Assembly: GCA_012934845.2 (NCBI GenBank)
Contig: WNNJ02000457.1
Span: 1 to 64,000 of the forward strand
Length of the DNA: 64,000 bases
Direction of reading: 5' to 3'
Origin: Pomphorhynchus laevis
Lineage: Eukaryota; Acanthocephala; Palaeacanthocephala; Echinorhynchida; Pomphorhynchidae
Part shown: piece after piece, positions 53,100-64,000 of the stretch
How the letters are laid out: every line of letters starts with the position of its first letter
Numbering within the stretch: the stretch's first letter is position 1
Made by a program: the position numbers and the translations under genes
The notes under the pieces: model-generated
Database searches by the model: none
The model's input: only the letters and a program-made list of their open reading frames with translations
Told to the model about the DNA's origin: nothing

Positions 53100-53930
53100 A
53101 TACGTAAAATACAAGCAAGGTAAAACTAAATCGCGGCTTTGAATAGCGAACACAGCATCGACACATCCACAAAGGACACAACAAAGTTCACGAAGGCAGA
53201 CTACGTAGATAAGAAGCAAAGTAATCCAAATTCGCGACATAATCATCAACCTCCGCTGGATCGTCATACCCACATATGATAAATGATCCGCATCTTTCAA
53301 AGTATGTGTACTTTGCTAGCTGTACTATACCTTCATCTCGAATTAAGTCTGGTCTCATAATATCGAGAAGTGCTCTACAAATGATCCGACGAGATACCTC
53401 ACATAAGTCTATAGGGTGGATATCGCCATTCTTTTTTATCACAAAAAGGGGCACACTGTCAGCGTCTCTAAAGATCCAACCTGCATATTCTCGGTTGCAT
53501 TTCGAATACCAATATCAGCCAGCGCTCGAGCTAGTTTGCGCGATTGAATTCCAAATTTGCTGAGCATTTTACGCCATAGCAATGAATCATATCCAGATAG
53601 ACCAGTACCGCCGTGCATTCTTTTGTTAGTATTGATTATCTAATCTTTGTTTAATGATATCAATCGAGTAAAGTGATGGTTCAAATTTGGGCATAATGGT
53701 TTATGAATCAGTGCTTCCGAGTTAGCTATCGAAGCATTGGGGTGTCATATCGAGTTTCTTGTAAATATCCAGGCTTACGACAGCAGTTTGAGGGCCGAAC
53801 AGTTGACAAATGCTGTTTTGCTTTTTGCGCATTTGCATCTTATACACTTTGCCGCAGCATTGTTACAATTACAACACTTGATTGAAGATTAGGGTATCCC
53901 ACGTGGCATGCAGTTATATAACGTTTATAT
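53100..53930 (-). pseudogene. RLE LINE fragment, N-terminus plus RT piece
   Basis: The minus strand reads the Cys cluster 'CCNCNNAAAKCIRCKCAK' (near 53875-53820) after an M-P-R-G start. It then jumps to RT text 'IHPIDLCEVSRRIICRALLD' (53425-53360), matching 'IRPIGICDVSRRIMTKAILS' of the intact copy. Internally deleted. Confidence 0.8.
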
Positions 53931-54136
53931 AATTGTAAGATTTTATAATGTAATCAGTAGTTTGTATGATAAAAAGAAGAAAAAATAAAAAATAATAATA
54001 TTAACTTGGTGGAAAAGATTTTCCGCTTGTTTCGCTCGTGGAGCTAAAATTGTATGTTATTTATCTCTCAAGCTTTTTTATGTCGATAATAATTAATTTT
54101 GTTAATTATTATTTTGTTAATTAATTACTTTATTTT

Positions 54137-56400
54137 TTACTCTGAATGTTTGTTTGGTTTATTCAGAATGTGTACTGAGTTTGTTATTATGCTGCACAAA
54201 CACTGACGAAAATTTTCCTTATGCCGAAACGTTTGAAATAATATTGTGATTGTAGTTGGATAGAATGTTGATGAACTGGATGGAATCGGTGCATGAGCGG
54301 AGGTCGAGGCGGATGTTGATGTGGCCAAGAACAATTGAAGGGATATAGGACAAAGAACAGTTGAACAGAAGGTCGCGAGTTCGGTAAAAAATAAGGATGT
54401 AGGAGATGATGAACCAGGACGGTATACAATGGCGAGATCCAGAGTGACCGATCTAGAAGAACGACAAGTGAGCAATTCAAAAAAGAAAGAACTGAAAGGG
54501 GGAATGATTTTGCGAAGAGACGCAGGGTGACGGGCGAATGCGACAATGCCGCAATGATTAGAGAATTTAGAAGGGGATGAGCTGAGGGGGCGGGCGGATT
54601 CGACTAGTGAGCAACTGTTAGAGAGCAAACGGCGAATTGAGGTGTCGTCAGAATCAGAGTGAAAGGTTTCGGTGAGGTAGAATATATCGATATATTGCTT
54701 GGTGAATAGGTGAAGGATAAGATCGGATTTATAGAGAATATATCTAGTGTTGAAGAGGACGAGGCGGAAACCGTGTGTGGTGGTGAAATGGGCTAGCGAA
54801 GAAGACACATAGGAAAAATAAAGCGACATCGAATTTTGAGGCAGTGTGGCTAACTTGAAATTTTCATTGATGTTTCGGATGGAGATAGATGTTTCGCCGT
54901 TTTCATTGCGACAGCGTTTTTCGATGCGGACAGAAGAACGACAAGTAAGCAATTCAAAAAAGAAAGAACTGAAAAAGGGAATGATTTTGCGAAGAGACGC
55001 AGGGTGACGGGCGAATGCGACAATGCCGCAATGATTAGAGAATTTAGAAGGGGATGAGCTGAGGGGGCGGGCGGATTCGACTAGTGAAAATAGTCGAATC
55101 TATTTAGTGAAATAATAGATTCGACTAGTGATAATTCGACTAGTGAAAATAGTCGAAAATAGGGAAAATAAAGCGACATCGAAAATGTCGCTTTAATTGT
55201 CGCTTAACTGAAAGGGGGAATGATTTTGCGAAGAGACGCAGGGTGACGGGTGAATGCGACAATGCCGCAATGATTAGAGAATTTAGAAGGGGATGAGCTG
55301 AGGGGGCGGGCGGATTCGACTAGTGAAAATAGTCGAATCTATTTAGTGAAATAATAGATTCGACTAGTAATAATTCGACTAGTGAAAATAGTCGAAAATA
55401 GGGAAAATAAAGCGACATCGAATTTTGAGGCAGTGTGGCTAACTTGAAAATTTCATTGATGTTTCGGATGGAGATAGATGTTTCGCCGTTTTCATCGCGA
55501 CAGCGTTTTTCGATGCGGACAGAAGAGAGTTTAGCAATTTCGGAAGGTGTGCGATCAGGGAAAATTAGAGTGGTTGTAGAGGACATGAGTTTAAATCGTT
55601 GAGAGAGGATAGAGTACGCGTGAGAGCGATGCTTGAAAACAATTTTCAGGAGAGGGGCTGAGAAGGATTAGATTGAAAAGATTTGTTAAGGCGGATGAAT
55701 GCAACAGGAGATATGTCGTTGAAAAGGGATGGTTTATCGGCAGGAAAAAGATACGAGAGGATGGATCTGAAGGCGGAAACATCGTAGGTCGAGACGTGCT
55801 TGTGGAGATAAGGAGGTAGAAGGAGTGATATTAGTGACGATGACGCAACGATCGCGATCAGGAAAGCGGTTCCGTAAAGGAGGACGAGTAACGTGAGTTG
55901 GTGAGATCACGATAGGAGAGCTGGGACTTGAGGATACCAAGGGAATAGGTTTGATAGCGGAAGACAAAGAGGATTTGGATAATATAGAGGGTAGTGAGTG
56001 ATGTTAGGAAAGGTTATGAGTGGAAGGATTGTGGAAGTTGATTGAGGTGATTTTATTGGAGGGATGTAGGTTATTGAAGAACGAGACAGAAGGGAAGAGA
56101 CGAGGGTGTCGGGAATTGAAGATGACATGGGATTAGAAGTGCATGTGGTGACAGGATCCGTGGGTTGACAAAGTACATCAGAAACGACTTGGGTGGTTTG
56201 AGTTGACACGTTAGAGGTTGATATGTTCTTATGGGAGAGGTCGCATATGAGTTTGTTGGTACAAAAGCCACATAGGAAGTCTTCTTGAGACTTACTGTTG
56301 TCGCATGCGATTGTAGTCCAGACGCTGCAGTCGTGTGTCGAGCACTGTACTTCTAGTTGAGCATAGTTAATGTCAGTCGTAGCTGTCTTCTAACGTCCTC
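54137..56400 (-). pseudogene. CR1-like LINE: ORF1 region with PHD-like finger, and APE endonuclease
   Basis: Right to left: a zinc-finger-like 'VQCSTHDCSVWTTIACDNSK' and 'EDFLCGFCTNKLICD' (about 56350-56235), spacing like a PHD finger. A Ser/Thr/Pro-rich linker follows, then 'RCVIVTNITPSTSLSPQARL' (55860-55800). The APE endonuclease reads 'VLFNTRYILYKSDLILHLF', 'DIFYLTETFHSDSDDTSIRR', 'CSLVESARPLSS' and 'AIVYRPGSSSP' (54780-54410). The RT is missing. Parts were duplicated in tandem (see 54945-55480). Confidence 0.8.
54945..55480. repeat. Local tandem duplications inside the CR1-like LINE
   Basis: A block around ATGATTTTGCGAAGAGACGC occurs at 54503, 54981 and 55220 (offsets 478 and 239). The 96-bp stretch at 55085-55180 recurs 239 bp later. 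The block with TTTCGCCGTTTTCAT at about 54890 recurs at 55480. Confidence 0.8.
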
Positions 56401-56547
56401 CCATCAACGTCCTTGTGTGTTTAAACTGTTAAATTTGCTACTGATTAAAATGATAGGTTTTTCAGCGAGCGGAACTGTAATCAGCTCTGTAATTTGTTTT
56501 AATAATTAGAGAGGTTTACTCTAAAAATTCCGCGAGCGGAGCGAGCG

Positions 56548-56908
56548 GAACTAGATTGATCTGGGACTTGATTGATCTGGAACTGGATTGATCTTGAACT
56601 GGATTGATCTGGAACTGGATTGATCTGGAACTGGATTGATCTGGAACTTGATTGATCTGTAACTTGATTGATCTGGAACTAGATTGATCTGGAACTGGAT
56701 TGATCTGGAACTGGATTGATCTGGAACTGGATTGATCTAGAACTGGATTGATCTGATACTGGATTGATCTTGAAATGGATTGATCTGGAACTAGATTGAT
56801 CGGGAACTGGATTGATCTGGAACTGGAATGATCTGAAACTGAATTGATCTGGAATTGGATTGATCTGGAATTGGATTGATCTGAACTGGATTGATTTGGA
56901 ACTAGATT
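56548..56908. repeat. 16-bp minisatellite, about 22 units
   Basis: Unit GATTGATCTGGAACTG with one- or two-base variants. Because 16 is not a multiple of 3, all three frames of one strand stay open and yield a 16-residue periodic peptide. This is not a gene. Confidence 0.95.
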
Positions 56909-57229
56909 ATTTCTCAAACTTTTTTAAGGTAAATAGAGGCCAAAATCTGATAGCATCGTAGTTCTTCTTGATGAATTGTAAGTAGCTAGTAATCGAGAAT
57001 TTTAATCCAGTGCATTTATTTTCTCGTTCTGGGCCAAAAAACAACTTGTTTATCCGTTTTGGTACTTTTGTAAAAAGCCTTTTTAATTGTCCATGATGGA
57101 AAAATCTATTTAATAAATCTGCCTTAATTCTATGAAAAAATCTGGTCAATGAAAAAATCTGGCTCTATGAAAAATCTAACAATAAGTCAGGTTTATTATT
57201 CGGCATAATAATATCGGAGTTTTTATGAA

Positions 57230-57645
57230 TGTAATAAGCCTCAATCTGGTTCTTTCCAAAACTCTGGTTCTATGTACTTACTCCCAAAATTCATAAAAGG
57301 AACATTGTGAAGACTTAATATTGCGTCATATATAACATTCAAATATCATATCAAAAATAATTGGGAGGAAAATTAAATCATTATTAGATATATCCCATTT
57401 TTCCACGTTAAGGATATAATTCATTACTCTCAAATGATCCTTAACTATAATGAAAAGGGAAAACGATGATAAGTTTTGACATCGTTTCGATGTTCACTAA
57501 TGTGCCCATAAATAAAGCTATTGAGCTAGCTGCAAAATTATTAGAGGAAAATTAGGATGACTCCTTTAAACTTTGTTTTGAAGAATTAAATAAGCTAACT
57601 AAGTCTACGTATTTTATATTGCAAATTAAAAATAATACAAAAATA
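57230..57645 (+). mobile_element. PLE of a second lineage, RT N-terminal part
   Basis: 'TPKIHKRNIV' (57288-57317) fits the P-K-I-H-K box. 'ISFDIVSMFTNVPINKAIEL' (57472-57531) fits the S-F-D-V-V-S-L-F-T-N-V-P motif A region of Penelope RTs. The piece 57354-57440 recurs at 57648-57726. Confidence 0.75.
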
Positions 57646-57726
57646 ATTGGGAGGAAAATTAAATCATTATTAGATATATCCCATTTTTCTACGTTAAGGA
57701 TATAATTCATTACTCTCAAATGATCT

Positions 57727-58197
57727 GAGTCATTTAAATCGTCTTGTTAGTAGTCAGTTGAATTTCATTTTGTTGAGACATTTCCGGACCTCTTCAACTA
57801 ACTTGTATTTTAGCTGGCTACATAATAGCTTCAGCTATCAGGTCGCATTACGACAGAAAGCATGCTGTCCAGACAACTCCACAGAGCGGGACTCATCAGT
57901 GGACGTCTCTGTATCATCGTTGTTTCGTCCCTCAGCATGCACTATATTGACGATACACATGGTGGTCCTCCATCAGATTGAAATGAGTCATTTAAATCGT
58001 CTTGTTGGTAGTCGGTTGAATTTCATTTTGTTCAGACATTTCCGGACCTCTTCGACTAACTTGTATTTTAGCTGGCTCTGTGTTGTCTGGACAGCATGCT
58101 TTCTGTCGTAATGCGACCTGATAGCTGAAGCTATTATGTAGAACTGGAGGCGTCATGTTATTTCTAGACTCTAGAAATGACATGACGCCTCCAGTTC
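57727..58197. repeat. Composite direct and inverted repeat with a 57-bp hairpin
   Basis: 57728-57820 repeats at 57984-58075 in direct order. 57822-57881 is the exact inverse of 58080-58139 (CTACATAATAGCTTCAGC... versus its complement). 58141-58197 is a near-perfect palindrome (AACTGGAGGCGTCATGT arms, one mismatch). The block interrupts the PLE between its RT halves. Confidence 0.85.
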
Positions 58198-58800
58198 GTT
58201 GATCGAAGACAGTTTCAATCGGCAACCACATTGATAAGTAGTATCGATAAAATACAATATTTGGATATAGATATTTACAAAGATAAAAACAGTAATTACA
58301 AGACAAAATTATATAGAAAGTTTGTTAATGTGTATTCATATTTACAGGCGATTCGCTGCTATAAAACCAGAATAAAAAGAATACTCATTCGATACGAATT
58401 GTCCCGTATTCGAAAAATATGATCCACGAATCATGATTATCAAAAGGAAGTGGAACTGTTATACGTTTAATTAAAAAACGCAGTTATACACACAGGCAAA
58501 TAAAAGATCAGTACAATCACGTGAAGAACAGCAAAAGGCTAAAATTGATTTAAAAAATGAAAACGTAAAAAAGAAAGAACAATGTAATATTCGAATACCA
58601 CAATGCTCTGCACAAAATACAAAAAGATATAAATACAGCGCTAATAAACCTTTCTCATGATATAATACCGTTAGTAAGATTAAGGACTGCACGTAACATT
58701 AACACAATATTGTCATATAATGTGAATGCTTCAAATAGTGCCAATAAGCAGAGCATGTAACGATATACGATGCAAAGTGTTGTCTTGATATAGACGAATG
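58198..58800 (+). mobile_element. PLE of the second lineage, RT C-terminal part
   Basis: 'IQYLDIDIYKDKNSNYKTKL' and 'YRKFVNVYSYLQAI' (58249-58345), the usual L-D-x-x-I-Y...T-K-x-Y-R-K-x-x-N block. 'RLRTARNINTIL' (58677-58712) resembles the R-x-A-R-N-I segment before the nuclease. The nuclease itself was not found. Confidence 0.7.
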
Positions 58801-58924
58801 CAGCAATTTTATCAGTAAACTTTCTGGCTTGTGTAAAAAGTAAAGGGACAAAACAACTGCAAATTTAAAGATGTTGCATATGTATAATAAGGAACTTCTT
58901 AAATAAATAACTTAACAACAACTA

Positions 58925-61195
58925 AATAACTAAAACGAGATAGAAGAAAAACAGCAGTTCAAGACACGACAAACCAAATCAAGACATTGAGTCTTCACGC
59001 CCTCAGGTTCAGCGGAATTTGAGCCCTCCAGCATATTTAACACGCCGCTCTCCGACTGAACCACCCGGGGTCTTTCACCCCCGAAGAGTCCAATCGGACT
59101 ATGCTCGGTAATCGCGAGATAATGATCTTGAGAAACTTTAGTCTTTGCTCCGGGGAACTTCCTCTCGGAAAGAAGACTAATCCAGAGATAGCACACGTAC
59201 CCCCAGACACGCACTTGGGTTTTCCCATTCAACGACAGATGCTGAGCCCGTTTCAGGACCCACCTAGCTTTCTTCAGGATACGTTTAAGTCTATCTAGGT
59301 CAGCTTTCGCCGACCAGTTCACCGTAACAGTGAACCCCAGGTATTTTACTCGACTTGTGAAGGTAGGAAGTGGTTGATTAGTCAATATGGAAGATAGAGC
59401 TAAGAGTGCTAGTCTCTTTATTATTTTTGTCGAAGGAGCGCAATGAAAGACAACCACCTGCGATTTGGAGGAGTTTAAAATAAGATTGGATGGGGTCAGC
59501 TGGTCTGTTAATCTTTAAAAGAAGCGGCTGATGTCCAAGACTACAATTTGCACCTGCGACCAGGGAATTGGGATGTGGTATCATCAGCGTATACCACAAG
59601 ATATTAATCACGTCTAAAATTCTTGAATAGTACAATTGAGGCAGCAAGACAAGATAGGAGAAAGTTGGGAGCCTTTAGGCACACCTGTAATAGGGTAGAA
59701 CTGACACGCATCAGGGTCGTCTTCATAGTAGGACCGCTTAGTGTACAGCAATATCTCCACCCTGTTAACAATTCTCGCAGGCAACCCGAGGGACCTTAGA
59801 GAGGAGATAGGGAAGGGAATTGTGACAAAACTGATGCACTTCACTATTGCTTAATGGACCGTGCTCCCTTTGACAAACTCATGAAAACTCGGTGGGATCA
59901 AGTTGCTATTACTTAAATGGTCGCGGATTCTACGCGCAAGCGCTTTTTCGGACTATCCTTTGGTAAAAACATTCTACGACTAATATTGATGCTGGTTACA
60001 TCGGATGGTGATGCTAAAAGCATTGTGACGGCCACTTTTCTTCTTTGATCGGCTATTAAAAGCTGATAGACCCGAGAAGATAGTGGATCGACGGATTTAG
60101 AGGTGCTCTAAAGTGGACCCCTATAGTTAAGAATATCTGTAACAGATAAGGCCTTGTTCCTGAAGTTACCCCAAGGCGGGATTGGTTGGGGAGATTGAGT
60201 GGCTCCATAGTTATGTAGAGATAGTGACGCTTCCAAAACTCTGTCAAGACCAATGCCCTCAATCCTACCCACAGCCCTTTCCTTCCAACAGACAAACTTC
60301 TTTCTTGAATATCTTCCAAAAGGAAGACTGAGAATCGTTAAGATGAGAAAGGTACGCCCTATCCCTGCTCAGCTGAAATCTATATCTAGAGCACCAGTAT
60401 TCATTCGAGAGGGAATGTCTGGCGGAAACAGAGATTGGGAATGTGTAACATTTTAGCCAGAACCTTGAGTTTTATTGGAGTGGGATTGTAAATACGACCT
60501 TTACAGGTAGTCGAAGGAAACTCGGTAGCTTGCGATGAGATGTTGGAATTAAATTCGGTCAAACTCTCATTACCAATTCTGGGGAAGAGTTGGATAGCTG
60601 CTTGAAAGAAAGCCGCTCTGATGGAATCAAAGTGAAACCTCCTTCTAAGCAACGTATCTTCTTCTAAAGACCTTGAGATGAAGGGGAGTGAGGACGGGTT
60701 ATTTACGGAGTAAATTGGGTGTAAATGTTCTTAGGGATAAATCGAGTAATATTCTGAGGGAGGCGTTAGACTGTGTCCTTTGAAGGACTATAACATCTGC
60801 ATCTCTACCTGATAAAAGCCTAAGGGCGGAAGCACCTCTTGAATTCTACTGAAGAATATTCAGTGAAAAAGGCTCTTGATTACTTCCCATTGTGTTACGT
60901 CAGCTGGAGTGGGATGCCCCCTCTAGTCCAGACCAGAAGTGGGAAGTATTACTTCCCACTTCTGGTCTGGAGTGGGAAGGATCCCAAAATCGATATTACT
61001 CGATTTAGGGATAAATCGAGTAATATCCTGGGGGATACGAATATACCGCGTCTCCTGAAGGATTATAATATCTGTATATCTTCCAGATAGAAGGCTAAGG
61101 GCGGGAGCCCCTCGCGAATTCCACTGAAAGATATTCAGTGAAAAAGGCTCTTGAATACTTTGCATTGTGTTGCGTCAACTGAAGTAGGATGCTTA
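58925..61195 (-). pseudogene. APE-type LINE (I/Jockey-like), broken
   Basis: Right to left: the APE start 'LNIFQWNSRGAPALSLLSGR' and 'YTDIIILQETRYIRI' (61135-61035), fragments up to 60320, the RT segment 'GVPKGSQLSPILSCCLN' (about 59690-59640), and the C-terminus 'SRVKYLGFTVTVNWSAKADL' and 'LSLNGKTQVRVWGYVCYLWI' (59350-59175). It is less AT-rich than its surroundings. Its 5' end carries a diverged direct duplication (60735-60915 and 61010-61195) with a perfect palindrome between the copies. Confidence 0.75.
60927..60971. repeat. Perfect 45-bp palindrome
   Basis: 22-bp arms TCCAGACCAGAAGTGGGAAG.. around the single base 60949. Confidence 0.95.
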
Positions 61196-61360
61196 CCTTC
61201 TAGCATGAACCAGGAGTTAGAAAGTTGCCCTTCTCACTTCCAGCCTTATAAAAAGAAGACACTTGCCCACCGACATTGTATTCATCTCCCTTTGAGGCCA
61301 ACAACTCCCATAAGATATCATCTTTCTTTGCCAACTTTAAGAAAGCCATTTAATATTATT

Positions 61361-63488
61361 GTGTTGATTTATATATTTTACTATTTTCTGTTTGATTGTA
61401 TGTTTATAGTGACCTAGTTTAAAATATGTATCTATTAAATTATTTAAATGATTTTGAAGAAAGCCAATATCGTTACATATTGTTGCAATTCTTAAAATTT
61501 CATTATTTAATGTATTATATTTTATATTATATGGCATGCATGAATGCTCATGCAAAAATATGTTTATTGTAAATTTAAATATGTCATCTTTACGATATAA
61601 ATTAATAGTAGTTTTAGTTAATGTTAATTTAATGTTCATATCGAGATATACACCTTCTTTATCATTAATATTGGTTTAGTTAAGAATAAGGCTTTCTGGA
61701 TAAATGTGCTCACTAATTGAATAAAAATTATTAATAAAAAGTCATTTTTATGAATTGGCTAATAAATAACAGACGTTGTATCAGAATAAGGATTAGAGGT
61801 CATCAAGAGGAACTGCTATGTTATCAGGTTTCGGCCCCTGTTCCTTATGTGTTGATTTATGTATTTTACTATTTTCTGCTTGATGTTATTTTTATAGTAA
61901 ACTAGTTTAAAATATGTATCTATTAAATTATTTAAATGATTTTGAAGAAAGCCAATATCATTACATATTGTTGCAATTCTTAAAATTTCATTATTTAATG
62001 TATTATATTTTATATTATATGGTATGCATGAATGCTCATGCAAAAATATGTTTATTGTAAATTTAAATATGTCATCTTTACGATATAAATTCATAGTAGT
62101 TTTAGTTAATGTTAATTTAATGTTCATATCGAGATATACACCTTCTTTATCATTTATATTGGTTTAGTTAAGAATAAGGCTTTCTGGATAAATGTGCTCA
62201 CTAATTGAATAAAAATTATTAATAAAAAGTCATTTTTATGAATTGGCTAATAAATAACAGACGTTGTATCAGAATAAGGATTAGAGGTCATCAAGAGGAA
62301 CTGCTATGTTATCAGGTTTCGGCCCCTGTTCCTTATGTGTTGATTTATGTATTTTACTATTTTCTGCTTGATGTTATTTTTATAGTAACCTAGTTTAAAA
62401 TATGTATCTATTAAATTATTTAAATGATTTTGAAGAAAGCCAATATCATTACATATTGTTGCAATTCTTAAAATTTCATTATTTAATGTATTATATTTTA
62501 TATTATATGGTATGCATGAATGCTCATGCAAAAATATGTTTTTGTAAATTTAAATATGTCATCTTTACGATATAAATTAATAGTAGTTTTAGTTAATGTT
62601 AATTTAATGTTCATATCTAGATATACACCTTCTTTATCATTAATATTGGTTTAGTTAAGAATAAGGCTTTCTGGATAAATGTGCTCACTAATTGAATAAA
62701 AATTATTAATAAAAAGTCATTTTTATGAATTGGCTAATAAATAACAGACGTTGTATCAGAATAAGGATTAGAGGTCATCAAGAGGAACTGCTATGTTATC
62801 AGGTTTCGGCCCCTGTTCCTTATGTGTTGATTTATGTATTTTACTATTTTCTGCTTGATGTTATTTTTATAGTAACCTAGTTTAAAATATGTATCTATTA
62901 AATTATTTAAATGATTTTGAAGAAAGCCAATATCATTACATATTGTTGCAATTCTTAAAATTTCATTATTTAATGTATTATATTTTATATTATATGGTAT
63001 GCATGAATGCTCATGCAAAAATATGTTTATTGTAAATTTAAATATGTCATCTTTACGATATAAATTAATAGTAGTTTTAGTTAATGTTAATTAATGTTCA
63101 TATCTAGATATACACCTTCTTTATCATTAATATTGGTTTAGTTAAGAATAAGGCTTTCTGGATAAATGTGCTCACTAATTGAATAAAAATTATTAATAAA
63201 AAGTCATTTTTATGAATTGGCTAATAAATAACAGACGTTGTATCAGAATAAGGATTAGAGGTCATCAAGAGGAACTGCTATGTTATCAGGTTTCGGCCCC
63301 TGTTCCTTATGTGTTGATTTATGTATTTTACTATTTTCTGTTTGATGTTATTTTTATAGTAACCTAGTTTAAAATATGTATCTATTAAATTATTTAAATG
63401 ATTTTGAAGAAAGCCAATATCGTTACATATTGTTGTAATTCTTAAAATTTCATTATTTAATGTATCTTTATTTTATATTATATGGACC
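61361..63488 (-). repeat. Tandem array of a PLE 3' unit (488-bp period, 4.4 units)
   Basis: Unit starts at 61361, 61849, 62337, 62824 and 63311 (periods 488, 488, 487, 487). Each unit holds the RT C-terminus ('NNEILRIATICNDIGFLQNH', 'YKNNIKQKIVKYINQH'), its upstream part to 'YLDMNI', then a fused terminal piece GAACTGCTATGTTATCAGG followed by TTTCGGCCCCTGTTCCTTAT. The units are almost identical to one another. The fifth breaks off at the chimeric junction. Confidence 0.92.
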
Positions 63489-63715
63489 GAATTGCTTGTT
63501 TTATGCACAAATAAAACAATTTTTAAATTTAATGAAGTTGTATATGAACAAAACGATGGTCTCGCAATGGCAAATCCTCTAGCACCCCTTCTTAGTGAAT
63601 ATATGATAAATTGGGAATTAAATAATATAACTAAGATTGATGAAATGGTTATGTGTATTAGATATGTCGATTATACGTTTGTTAATTTAAAACTGTTCTT
63701 AAAAAAATAATACAG
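63489..63715 (+). mobile_element. PLE RT block of a third lineage
   Basis: 72 open codons: 'MLVLCTNKTIFKFNEVVYEQ', 'NDGLAMANPLAPLLSEYMIN' and 'MVMCIRYVDYTFVN'. These are the D-G-L-A-M-x-x-P-L-A-P box and the Y-V-D catalytic box (second Asp replaced by Tyr). It is homologous to the minus strand of 51888-52080. Confidence 0.85.
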
Positions 63716-64000
63716 TTACAGATCAATACAGTTACAGTTTACAATACAATACAGTTTGAGATAAAATAACATACATTTGAGATCTAAAGTAAATACAATG
63801 AATCCTGTTTAACACCTAAAGGAATACGGATCTTCGACGGATTTAAAAACAGTATTGGTAATTAAAGTTCTTACAACAGTTTAAACTATCTTGATACTCA
63901 TTAACTACTTACAAACGAGGAACACAAAACAACGAGGAACGAAATTACAAATGACAAGAGGTCGACCACGTAAAGCAGCTGTTGTTCCTTCTAAGCGAGA
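63716..64000 (+). CDS. Possible 5' end of a gene or LINE ORF, cut by the window edge
   Basis: Moderately AT-rich leader with repeated TACAGTTACAG-like motifs (63713-63760), then ATG at 63951 followed by 'TRGRPRKAAVVPSKR', an AT-hook-like R-G-R-P-R-K start open to the end. It could be a host DNA-binding protein or an element's ORF1. Confidence 0.3.

Noticed and set aside
56516-56917. 133-codon repetitive frame
   Set aside because: Translation of the 16-bp minisatellite; no coding constraint.
61361-63488. CRISPR-like array
   Set aside because: The period is 488 bp, repeats are contiguous without spacers, and units encode a PLE RT end in a eukaryotic context.

Overview
This is AT-rich nuclear DNA from a multicellular eukaryote, almost certainly an animal. 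The protein-coding signal is split over spliceosomal exons. The introns and spacers are packed with decaying APE-type LINEs, restriction-like-endonuclease (RLE) LINEs, Penelope-like elements (PLEs), a tRNA-derived SINE, MITE-like repeats and a Tc1/mariner-type transposase. No operons, ribosome-binding sites, CRISPR arrays, rRNA genes or free-standing tRNA genes were seen. I cannot name the species. A centriole/cilium gene (CEP78) argues for a ciliated animal.

Host genes. Two multi-exon genes on the minus strand emerge only when short exons are joined by splice sites and phase. The first, 47784 down to 28380, reads as an orthologue of CEP78. Eight of its exons match the remembered human protein in order, and every junction between them is in phase. 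Its introns range from under 60 nt to about 6-7 kb and hold most of the transposons of the middle of the window, including an apparently intact RLE LINE at 39669-43080. The second, 20475 down to 11475, is the 3' part of a gene I do not recognise. It has four phase-compatible exons, the last ending in a stop.

Layout. 0-11 kb: a TA-flanked MITE, an old RLE LINE, a SINE, PLE remnants, and a nest of four unrelated LINE fragments. 11-20.5 kb: gene 2, with a CR1/L2-like LINE, a transposase remnant and PLE ends in its introns. 21-28 kb: a near full-length but broken LINE with fish-like RT motifs, a 686-bp repeat shared with 10.4 kb, and PLE pieces. 28.4-47.8 kb: CEP78 and its transposon-filled introns, with a hammerhead ribozyme-like fold in intron 1. 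49.6-53 kb: PLE debris. 53-61 kb: RLE LINE, CR1-like LINE with internal tandem duplications, a 16-bp minisatellite, a second PLE lineage broken by a large hairpin, and an I/Jockey-like LINE. 61.3-63.5 kb: a 488-bp tandem array built from one PLE end.

Most notable signals: (i) the hidden CEP78 gene with a probable GC-AG intron; (ii) an intact RLE LINE with a 17-bp target duplication; (iii) ribozyme-like RNA modules in a SINE, in PLE ends and in a CEP78 intron, one of them with its stem I strand displaced; (iv) paired-base changes that support a conserved RNA fold in PLE ends and in LINE 3' tails. All homology statements come from reading motifs, not from searches.
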